Translations under genes and position numbers: made by a program
Notes under the pieces: model-generated
What the model was told of the DNA's origin: nothing
The model's database searches: none
The model's input: only the letters and a program-made list of their open reading frames with translations
Part shown: in pieces, positions 40,301 through 52,300 of the stretch
Position numbering within the stretch: the first letter of the stretch is position 1
How the letters are laid out: every line of letters begins with the position of its first letter
Source of the DNA: Ischnura elegans
Taxonomy: Eukaryota > Arthropoda > Insecta > Odonata > Coenagrionidae
Length of the DNA stretch: 64,000 nt
Assembly (NCBI RefSeq): GCF_921293095.1
Contig: NC_060251.1
Coordinates: 41,397,644 to 41,461,643 of the forward strand
Direction of reading: 5' to 3'

Positions 40301-43300
40301 GACGGTTTTACGATTTGAGGTTTGGCTGAGCATCGTCGGAGCGCTAACAGTTACTGGCTTTATGATATGGTTTTTGGACAAGTATTCCCCGTATAGTGCT
40401 CAGAACAACAAAAAGATGTACCCTTACCCCTGCAGGTGAGTCTCGATCTAGTGAAATTGAAAATAAAGAAATAAAACTTTGTAAGGTTCACTATTATTTT
40501 AATATGGACACGACCCGGGTTTCGTAACGTGGTTAGTAACCACTGGTTACATCGTCAGGTTACGAAACCCGGGTCGTGCCCATATTAAAATAATAGTGAA
40601 CCTTACAAAGTTTTATTTCTTTATTTCCAATATTGAGAGGTTTCACAAAGTTAAGCCTGAAGTTGCCAGTTATAGTGAAATTGAGTTTATATAGATAAAT
40701 AGTTCAAATGATGTCAAAATAAAATACAGTTCATTTGAAATTTGCCTACTCGTAATTATCTTGAATGCATGTTGGTTTTTTAGGAAAAAACATCAAATAT
40801 CATCTTGATATGATTGCAATTCATTAATTTTTTTAATTCCACATATTTTTGCAATCGCACAACATATAAGGGAATTTATCTTTCATAAAAATACTTGCAC
40901 ATATAAAAAAGATGTTACGCAATTCATTATTTGTAATTGAATAAATTTGGCAATTTTTCAAAATCGCTTATGGATAAGTTTGTTCAATCTTGCAGATATA
41001 TAAGGAATGGGAGTAACGATAATCAGTTCCATTTTCAAGTACTAGAAACACTTTGCACATCGTTTCATCTATGTGGGTTTTCGTTATCGCAGGAAATTCA
41101 CTCTGAAAGAGTCCTTCTGGTTCGCCCTTACTTCGTTTACACCGCAAGGAGGAGGCGAGGCCCCCAAGGCATTGTCCAGCCGGACATTGGTCGCTGCCTA
41201 TTGGTTATTTGTTGTCCTAATGCTGGCGACGTTCACGGCCAATCTCGCAGCTTTCCTCACGGTGGAAAGGATGCAGGTAATTATCTGAAAGGGAGAGTAA
41301 ATTGAGGGCTTGGTTAAATTTGCTCAATTACGTGGCTTATTGCTTGAATTTTGAACTCTGATGACGAAGAATCGTCAGAATGATAAGGGTGCATGGCACA
41401 GAGAACCTACTTCTCATAAGTGCCAATTCCAGTGATGTCTGACGTTCACCTCTTTTAACTTACCATGGAATGAGAGCCACCTTTGCACACCAGTTCCTGT
41501 AAGATCGTCGACGAAAAAAAATATTATGGAGTGTTTTCCTAATTAGAGTAAAGAGGTTACAAGGTGTGAACGGCTAGAACGTACTGGAAGTATCTCGTAA
41601 AAAATTAATCGACTTTTGGTTACACAAAAAAAGATTGTTTTAAACGTGTCTTACTTCGTAAAATAATTAAAGAGTATACATTATTTATTTAAAATTAGTG
41701 GCAATAGCATCAAATAAATTTCGCTGAAACAGTTTAAAACACACTTTAAAATATATTATTGAGATAAAGTGTCACCTACAACAGCATTCCTTGAGCAATA
41801 TTGCACACGTGAATATGGATATGCGTAAAAGTTGTAATTAGTCGGCAAATCGACTAGATTTTTTGAAAATATCTTCATGAACCGTAAGGAACCCAAAAGA
41901 ATTCCACAAATTAATTTTTGGCTTCATGGAAAGAATGATTGACTCAGAGGATCAAACGTTGCTGGCCCTAGACCGAAGGTTGGATGGATGACCATGACCA
42001 ATCTTGCCTTAACTGTGGTGCTCTTGCCTGTTATCTACAAGCGGCAGGTAGAATAAATATGGGGTCGGCACAATAGGGTGGTTTCCTACTTTTTTGATTG
42101 CCTAAATCGAAAGATTATTACTCCTGGAGTACGCATTTCACGCTTTTATATTTTTAAAAGACGATATATATTTTTGCGATTACATGAAAAGTGAAAATTT
42201 TCTAGCCCGTGAAAACGCGACGGCTAAGTATGAATGCTGGGGAAAGCCCGTGTGACGTAATTCTGGTTCCAGCTGCCGCCGTTTGAGGCCACCTTGGTTC
42301 GAAGCTACGAGCGCCGATACGATTCTGGCTGCTAGCAGGTAGCAGAGTATCCTGCTGGCAGGTAGTGCTTGGCTTAAATAAGGATTATTAATACCCTATC
42401 AAACGAAGGTAAATTTCCAACCATAGGCAATTTTAATAGGTGATAATTAAGAGATGTTTCCCTGAGCCCTCTGCCTCATGCATGCATTGGTAACCTCACA
42501 CGGTGTAAAACTCCCGACTACTCGTGTAGGAACTAGGTCCCTGTGACGTCACCTTGAGTGGCATCGCATGGGCGCCAAACTGGCCTTTTCCAATGCGGTT
42601 AAAATTGACCATTGCCATTCGTCTAAACTGGGATTTCTAAAACCAAATAATTTGTGTATAATGAATACACTTATATTGGGTAACGAATCGCAATCAACGC
42701 CTTTCGTTTTCTTTGATGAAGGAAACTACCCTATTAACCAAGAACGGTCTGAAAATGATTGCTAGGAATACCGAAGTAAGGCCTACCTGCCATCCAAATA
42801 CACCATCCACAATCGTCTCCTAAACTAATACTCGTCCGTTTACTGTTTGCAGTCTCCTGTTCAGTCCCTGGAGCAGCTAGCAAGACAGTCCAGAATTAAT
42901 TACACAGTCGTCAAGAATTCGAATACTCATCAGTACTTCATCAACATGAAGAACGCTGAGGAAACACTGTATCGGTTTGTATTACCTACATAGTGTTTTA
43001 GCTAGACTCTTACGGTAATTAATTTTTCCTGAGAGTTAGTTTGCTCTGTATCTTGCGATTTTTCCTTTCCAATCACTTCAAATGATATTTTCAGTTCCTT
43101 TATTTTATTCTTTATCATCCTATATCCTGCCACACTGCAGCCTTTATTTCATTCCTTTGGACTGTACTTAACTCCAGTACACCAGTAGCCATTTGATAAG
43201 AAGTACTTTATGCCTTAAATGCCTGGAAAACCAGCTAAACTGGCGTCACAGAATTAACTTGGACGTAATGTAAACCCAGAAAATTTGATGACAACTCAAT

Positions 43301-46300
43301 ATTTCATAGTTTTTTTAGCTAGACCCTCACGGTAATGAATTTTTCCTGAGAGTTAGTTTGCTCTGTATCTTTGGATTTTTCTTTTCCAGTCATTTTAAAT
43401 GTTATTTTTAGTTCCTTTTTTTGATTCTTTACCATCCTATATTCTGCCATGCTGCAGCTTTTATTTCATTCCTTTGGACTATACTTCACTCCAGTACACC
43501 AGTAGCCATTCGATAATAAATACTTTATACCTTGCATGACAGGAAAATCAGCTAAACTGGCGTCACTGAATTAATTTGGACGTAATGTAAACCCAGAAAC
43601 TTTGATGACAACTCAAGTTAACGCCTCGGAGAACTAGCCCATTTGCCATGGAGTTATTTAAACATTTGAATTTTTTACAATCCTATAGACTGTGTAACAT
43701 TTTTACAAAAATCATGAAAACGTTTGTCCGGCGTTATTATTGATGAATTCAATATCCATTTTTCAGCGTATGGAAAGAAATTACGCTCAACAGTACCAAC
43801 GACCTCAGTCGCTACAGAGTTTGGGATTACCCGATCAAAGAACAGTACGGGCACATCCTCTTGGCTATTGAGCAGACAGGACCCGTATCATCCGCAGCGG
43901 AAGGGATAAAAAAAGTAAGTTGGATGAAGTGGATCCTGTGCTTTCCCGTCAGATTGGACGTAGGAATGTCTCTCGGATTTCCGGAGGCCATTTCAAATAT
44001 CTTTGCGACTGAGAGGCTGGCCAAAGTGGGCCGGTTTAATTACTCTGTATTGAGTTGATAATCTGCAAGCATAGTCTCCCATTCGTATTTTTACTAAATA
44101 TTGATGGGGATGAACAAAATTGTATACATTCATAAACATGTTTTGAATTGTCCTAATTCTACATCGCGGCAGTGAATATCCTGCAGATTTACCATACTAA
44201 ACCTCTTACGCTACTAACAATACGCGAATCAGTAAAATATTTTTGTTAGCATACCTTATGTGAGCTTTGATCTGGCCAAACCAAATGCCTTTTCCTGAAG
44301 GAAAAATCTTTCGAATTTTTTTTAATTCTCTTTTTTTCAAAAAGGTTATTGCCAGTGAAACTGGAGAGTTTGCCTTCATCCATGATGCGGCGCAGGTGAG
44401 GTACGAAACGAGTAGAAACTGCAACCTGACGGAAGTCGGGGAACCGTTTGCTGAACAGCCTTTCGCAATCGCAGTGCAAACCGGCTCGCACTTGCAAGAG
44501 GAAATTAGCCGACGGCAAGTTAATCTCTTTGTGATCTATACATGTATTTATGTCATCTTTTCCTCTGCGATAACCACTCAATTAGACTTCCGGGTTTCCA
44601 CCGCGTTGGTCGATGCCTGGCGGCGAAAGTTTCGTCGACAATCCTACCAGCATCTTCAGGTCAGAATTGATGTTGGAGTTCGATGCAAATTGGGCCTGTA
44701 TACATACGCCGAAGTGTGTGTAGTGTTTTCTTTCCAGAAAAAAAAACAATGAAGAGTTTCCACTTCGGCGTATATATATACAGACTGCCCCAAGGGTTGT
44801 GTGTCATTTTTGACCTGTAATTTTAGTAACCTTCAATCGAGTAATGTTCATGAAAATTGGCACACTTATGGGGAAAGATCCTAAGTTTTGTTGAAGATAA
44901 GAAATATTTTACAATTTCGACCTTTTGACCTCACAATTTGGGTCCAAACCAAAAATTTGAATTCGCCTTATGGCGTTTAAATGTTAAATAAATCGAGATA
45001 GAAAAATGTCTGAATTTCATTGACCAAGATGTCAATTCTTAGGTTTTCGGGTCAGTAGGTTTGTATGTTTCAGTAGGAATCTGCAATACTTTAGGAGGTG
45101 GTATGGGAGACAATTTTAAGCATTTTTTAGTCCAAAACAATGGATTCGCAACTCCTTATTTACTGCACTATGGCAACGCAAACCTTTTTGGATACACTTT
45201 GCTGTTGCCATGAAAACGGTTTTTCTTTGCTATAGAGCCTTTTCCACATTTTATTTAATGCTATTTATTTTTAAGGGCATTTAGTAAAGGTTTCACGAAA
45301 ATTTTCTATTGTAATCGACAGAAACAATGAATCTCAAAATGGGAGACATTACGCAATCGTTTTCTTGATTCTGGAACAAAGCCTCGTTTAATTAAACTTA
45401 AAGATATGGAGATAAAGTATGGTGATATTTTTCTTACAATGCCGATGCGTATCTCGAAGGCATAATTCGGCTAAAATTAATCTATCTGTAGTCGTGATGA
45501 ATATTGTGATAAGTCGTCCAACCGAATGACCAGATTGGCGATAATATGTTTATTTTAAATTTTGATATGGGAAAAGGAAGAACTATTAAGATTGAAAAAT
45601 GGAGATAAACCCTTAAAGGTGGCTGTACACTAGGCCGGCCCTTATTTTTCAGATTTGCGAAAAGTTATGTTTTCCTGGTCTCAAAATGATCCAAATGAGG
45701 TTCATATTCACGTGTTAAAATTTGGTTACTTTAAAATAACGGCAACCCGTGCCCCAAGGGCCCTAAGTACTAAGGACCCTCAATTGAGTTTTTTGGGGCC
45801 GAAAAAGCACTATTTCTGTGTAAAACGTAAAAGTAAAGTCTTTCAGGACCGATTTTCTGTTTGTTTTAACCTATCTCTGAGCGTTTAGGAGATATCGTCC
45901 GTCGTAATGCAATCCCCCCCCCTAGGGCGCCACCCCGCACCGCGGCATCGCTGAGGTATGTCCCGCACCACCTACTAGAGACTTCCCCTCAACCCCCTCC
46001 CCCCCCCCCTCGGCAAAGACTTTGCTCTTGATGTCAAGATCTAGCCTCTGAAGAAATGTGCTTACCTTAGAAAGAATTTAATTGCCAATAACAATACTTC
46101 CAATCCAAGAGATCAATTTATTTTCACTCTGTCCATGAATTTTGGTACATTAACCAAAATAAAATAGATTTTCATTGTATTTCTAATTTTTCACTGACAT
46201 CCTATATTTGGCAATGAAAGTGCCTTTCCGCACGTAAGGGTTGTATTGCGATGAAAAGTCACTCTTAGTAATAAATTTTGAAAGCTCTCTTCCTTCAACG

Positions 46301-49300
46301 TGACTGCCTAAAAATCTTGAATTAGTTTCACTCCTCTCGCTGCACAATCATTTCTCACTTTATGACCCCGAATAATTTGCAAATCGTTCTTGTATGTTCA
46401 TCCCATTCTCGCATGTTCACATCAAAGAATGCAATGCATATTTACAATACATTAAATAGCTTTCTCGAATTAGTGGTGACAAAATTTGGTATAGATACCT
46501 TAGTCATGTCTTTACGTTTATAGAATGCCTTCTTCGGTGGATCATATATTCCTACACAAGACCACATACGGCGTATCACGTTTTTTTTCACACCTAGAAA
46601 TGGATCCGTCAAAGAATGACAGGCCTACCAACTACTCACTCATGTACCACAAGTGGTTTGAAAACCTCTTTTGTGCTGCTTTCGCTATGTCTAGGTTAAC
46701 ACTTTCGTAATTAACAAGTCTTTGTAGGAACTACGGGTCACTGATGGGAGCTAATGCAACAAAAGGAGCGGAGAACCACATCTTTTCATTTCTTCTTGAA
46801 TATATTGAAATCTATTCCACCAATTACTGCATTTCGTTCTCCTCTTTATTTGCGTAAGAACTTTATTTCTTCAGCCCAAGCACATTTATCCGAGAGATTA
46901 ACTGCACTTTCCTCCTCGCGCGTCAAAAATTCAATGGTACCGCTCCTTGTAATGTCAAGCAAATCATCAAGTTTTGTTACGAAAGATTCTCTTCTCTTCA
47001 TATCCACCGTAGTTTGCGTTCTCTTTATGCCGTTGCACGTTCATCCATTCTTTGCGTCATTTTTCTAACTTTTCAATCGCCTTATTTTCCGTAAAAACAG
47101 GAATTCTAGTTTTATACTATGGATGAGACGCATTTCTCACGGTTTTTCTCGCACTAAGTCCTACAAATTTCGAACCCATTAGGAGATAGAGAAAACACAT
47201 AGTATTTCTCTCACTGTCGGTAAATTTGAGCCGAGTATTTCTTCACTTTCTGTTCCAACCAGTTCAATGCCTGGATTTAGTCTTGATTACATGCCTTTCC
47301 TTGTTGGTCGATTCTTAAAATGAACGTCACGTTCATGATAAAGTATTTATTTCACCACTTTTCTCCTTACATCGTAAAAAACTTAGCTCTTCCTATCTTT
47401 TGCACACTATACACAAGAACTATCTTTATCTATTCACAGTGATCTACATCCGTGAACTTACTACCTCCTTTCTTCTCCTTGAATATTTCTATCTACTGTT
47501 GGAGCCCTGGAAGCCCTGCTCAATCCCTTCATTCCTTTATTATTCATAGACACTTTTCTATCACATGCTTATAATATTTTGTACATAAAAAGCGCTTTGG
47601 AACAAAGCCTGCTGGAATGGTTCGCGGCCGTTTGGCGGCAAAAAATCAAGGTTTAAGGGGTCGGTACCCAGTACATAGGACGGCGTTGAAGGGTTAAAAT
47701 TGACATTATAGGCTTTAACAACATTAATCATGACACAAGAGGAACAACCTATTCAATACTGTACCACTAGCATGTAAATCTTGTCATCAGGAGCCAAGTC
47801 TTTGCCGAGGGAGGGGAGGGAGTTGAGGGGAAGTCTCTAGTAAGCGGTGCGGGGTGGCGCCCTAGGGGGGAGATTGCATTACGACGGACGATATCTCCTA
47901 AACGCTCAGAGATAGGTTAAAACAAACAGAAAATCGGCCCTGAATAATTTACTTTTACGTTTTACACAGAAATATTGCTTTTTCGGCCCCAAAAAACTCA
48001 ATTGAGGGTCCTTAGTACTTAGGGCCCTTGGGGCACGGGTTGCCGTTATTTTAAAGTAACCAAATTTTAACACGTGAATATGAACACCATTTGGATCATT
48101 TTGAGACCAGGAAAACATAACTTTTCGCAAATCTGAAAAATAAGGGCCGGCCTACGTGTACACGTAATTGAAGGGTATTGAAACCGTTGCCATTCAAAAT
48201 ACGTGAATGCCTCTTTTTTAATGCTTGAAATGCTATTGTTAATGAATATTATCTAATTCAAATGAATGCAGATTCTCCATTCATTTTCGAAGTTCAAAGA
48301 GAAATATACCCTGATTTATTTGGAAATCCGTGTTTGATACCAACGCGTAGAAAGGTATGATCATAGGCTAATGAATTATGTGTTTGGTAACCAGAACCTT
48401 TATAGTTTATCACAAAAATTCTCACTTACTATATGAAATCATTTAATGAATATTTTTTGATTTCTCTAGGAAGACTAATTTATTCATGTAAAGTAAAAGG
48501 AAATATATAGTTAATGGTTGAGATAAGGGTGGTGGATGTGATCATTATCAACTAAGGGCCGGTTTTATAATGTCTGGTTGGCGTTAACCAGAACATGGTA
48601 CAGCCAAAACCTTGGCTGGAGGAAGTTAGTGAGATACAGTAAGTAAAAGTAGTTCAAAATTACCTTTCGTTAAACTCATGATCTCTAACGCAAGGATGAG
48701 TTAACTCCTGTTTTCATGCTCCACAAAATTTTAACCAGACATTATAAAACCGACCCTAAGTCTTCAAAGATATTTGTATTTAATATTTTCATAGATATTA
48801 TTTATTTTTGTATTCGTTATTCCACGTAAATATCCGTTAACTTTGCAGGATCCTTGACCTCCAAAAAGATCGCTTCTTTGAAGCTCTTACTGGAAAGTAC
48901 TGGAATGCGTCAGCAAAAGGAGATTGTCCCAATGCAGACGATATGGAGGGTATCACTTTGGAGAGTCTTGGTAAGAAATAACTAACAAGGGGAGACCACG
49001 TACCTTGCTCCGCCTTTTTCAATGCCGTATTTTTTATGGCATTCGGAATGGCGAACACATCTCTGAAATGATAGTGGTTCCATTGAATGGGCCTTAGCTT
49101 GGCTGTAATTAATTAATTTCCGAGCGGTATTTTTAACAAGCGTTATATAATCCCAAAATAGCGCCATCCCTTCAACAGGGTCAGATGGACTAGTGTTGAG
49201 CGCGTCCGACTCTCACCTGGGGAGCCCGGGTTCGATACTTTGTCACGGCAGTAAAGTTTAATGCAATTGATATGATTATTTTCCCGGTATAAGGGGTATG

Positions 49301-52300
49301 TTGCTTTTTAAATTTCCGGTTGTATGAGAACATTAAGAATCCAAAATTTTGGAAGACAAATAGTTCCTGAACTGGCCGCTTTCAGACGCCAATGAGCTGT
49401 ATGTTATTTTTTTCCGCCACTGTTGTACTTGGGTAACTCGCCTGACCAGCAATCGGGAAACCCGGGTTCGCATCCCGGTCAAATATGTTTTGATGACGAA
49501 ACTTCATGCTTGGTGTGTATGTATTAGTAAACTTCAGGGCTCAACATTATCTACAATCGGTGGCGGTGAGGTAAAGTCCTCGCCTGCCAAGCCGTAGGTC
49601 TTGGGTTCGAATCCCACCTGGGGATGTGATCCCTAACCAAGGCATGGATGTTTGTGTTGTACTTGAAGCGAATGTGTGTGTTTACTTGTTGTGTGACGTC
49701 ATAAATCCTATTAATTGAGACAACGCTACTATCCTTAATAGTACGAGGGAAGAATGACATTTTAAATCTATCTGTTTTGCAGTCTATTTCTTTCATTTTC
49801 TTCTCATGATCACGTCTACCATAGTACGACGGTAAACGAAGGATACGATGCACGTCGTATAAGAAAATATCTTCTTCGAATTTACTAATTGTAAGTAAAT
49901 TAAGCCTATACTTCGATCTACCCCAGATTCCCATCCTAACTCGTGTAACATACTGGAAACGCACTTTTATTCGTAATAACTCATCACAAATCTGGCCGCC
50001 CTGCGCTGTACTCGATGGATTTCAGCTATGATAATGTTAGACAATGTTGGAAACCCTCGTTTTAAAAGGCCGTTATGTGCTGTTTACGGGGAAGTTGTTA
50101 AAAAATAAAAAATAAATGAAATAAATACATAGTAACAATATAAGTGGTGAATACGGGCGAATCCAAGGAGAATAGTTGCACTTGAGGAATCCTATTTCTG
50201 TAAAACCTATCCAGAATCATGTATCACCAATAGTTTTGGGTCAAGCTGAGCCGTCATCGTGTTACGGAGGACGCGGAGGCGGTTAAAAAAAGTTTTCCGC
50301 TCGATTAACTCCATCAAATTACGCTCGCTGCTTCTCTCCCAATTTGGCGTTCGGGTTTCAGGATCCGTCTATGGTGCGTAGTGGTACCGCAACTTATGTA
50401 GTGGCAATGAACCAGCCTTGACTTTCTCTCACAATCAGTATCGTGGTACGGCTCTGCATGAAATTTCGTCGTGTTTGTGACCGCGAAGTTGAAATTCGCT
50501 TTAGATGAAGAAAAAAAAGACGAAAGTTCCGCTACACCTCGATCTCTGCGTACCTGTGTTCTGAGGAATGAAGACGGTCACCACTACGCGCCGTTACCAG
50601 CTGAGATTCAAGCATAAAAATTTTCCCTGGAAATCCAATTGACTAATATGGCTGTTCAGTCAAATTTTGTCTCTTCGCTTCGGGCGTGGTAGATGATCGA
50701 AGGGTCACGGGTTCAAATCTCAGTGAAGCCTTCCGTTAACCCCAAATAAAAGCCTTGTAATGCGAGGTAGCCCATGGAAAGGAACTCGCTACCCTACCCA
50801 TATGTCATATATTCAGACGAATGTGGCTTAGTCTCGGGGGATGGCTCTTCTTTTACTAAACAAAGTAATCTTCGGGCAGAATCACTCACAGCCAGTACCT
50901 TGGTAACAATGAAAGTACATTTAAACGCAGTGGCGCAGCGAGGGGGGGTTAGGGGGATTAACCCCCCCCCCCACAGCTCAGAGAAATTTTAAATTAAATC
51001 TATTTTACTTTATTACTTACATAAAAGAGTGAGAATAGGGTAGTTTCCTTCATCAAAGAAAACGAAAGTCATTGATTGCGATTCGTTACCCACTATTACT
51101 GTACTCATAATATACAAATTATTTCGTTTTAGGAATACCGGTTTAGACGATTGGCAATGGTCCATTTTTATCCTCATTTGAAAAAGGCCAGATTGGCGCC
51201 CATGCGATGCCACTCCACGTGACGTCACAGGGACCTAGTTCCTACACGAGTAGTCGGGAGTTTTACACCGTGTGAGGTTACCAATGCATGCATGAGGCAG
51301 AGGGCTCAGGGAAACATCTCTTAATTATCACCTATTAAAATTGCCTATGGTTGGAAATTTTCCTTCGTTTGATAAGGTATTAATAATCCTTATTTAAGCC
51401 AAGCGCTACCAGCTAGCAGGGTACTCTGCTACCTGCTAGCAGCCTGCATCGCAGAGAAGGACATACCCTCGCCCCAAGGTCACCTCACTTTGCGACAGCG
51501 GGAACCAGAACGACGTCACAAGGAGTTTTCCCATAATTCATACTTAGCCGTCGCGTTTTCGGGCGCTTGAAAATTTTCACTTTTCATTTAATCGCGAAAA
51601 ATAGATATCGTCATTTAAAAATCTAAAAGCGTGAAATACGTACTCCAGGAGTAATAATCTTTCGATTTAGGCAATAAAAAAATAAAAGGAAACCACCCTA
51701 TTTTCTAAATATCCCTCAGAAGACCCAAAAACTCAACATTCTGAACCATTAATCTTGATTTTTTTTCTGGCGGAGTGCCCCCGTACCTCCCGGTTACCCT
51801 GGCGGGTATACCACACCCCAGACCCCCCAGTATTAGTTGTGCCTGAAACTCGATGATGATGTCGCAGCTAAGTTGACAATTGAGCTGTTAACCCTTTCTA
51901 ACCCAGAGCTGCTTCTGGGAGAAATCAAATTTCAAGATTTTTCAATTTGAAAACTTGAAAATTTTGCATTTCATCACAATAGTAAAATAATTCTTGAAGT
52001 ATAGGTCAAATTTATATGATGCAAAAAAGTTGTTATCCAACGTTTCACTTTATTAAAAACTATCATCAGGGCTATGAATGAAAACATGAGAACAATATAA
52101 AATACAATGTTAAACAATATTTTTCATAAATAAATGTTACGAAAGAGTTTTTTTTAATATGTTGTAATAAAACTCTTTCGTAACACTTTTTAATGTAAAA
52201 ATATTGTATATCATAGTATTTTATATTGTTCTCATGTTTTCATTCGTAGCCCTGATGATAGTTTTAAATAAACTGAAAAAGTGGCAAACAACTTCTTTGT

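Noticed and set aside
42983..43616. CRISPR-like or satellite array
   Set aside because: Only two copies of a 317-bp unit with no spacer pattern, in a eukaryotic intron.
44267..44752. 161-codon frame read as one continuous protein
   Set aside because: Only 44,345-44,514 is receptor sequence; the rest of the frame is intron read-through after the GC donor and matches nothing in the receptor family.
49555..49625. A functional tRNA gene
   Set aside because: Only the B-box/T-arm region is convincing; the acceptor ends do not pair and several similar heads lie nearby, which points to SINEs.
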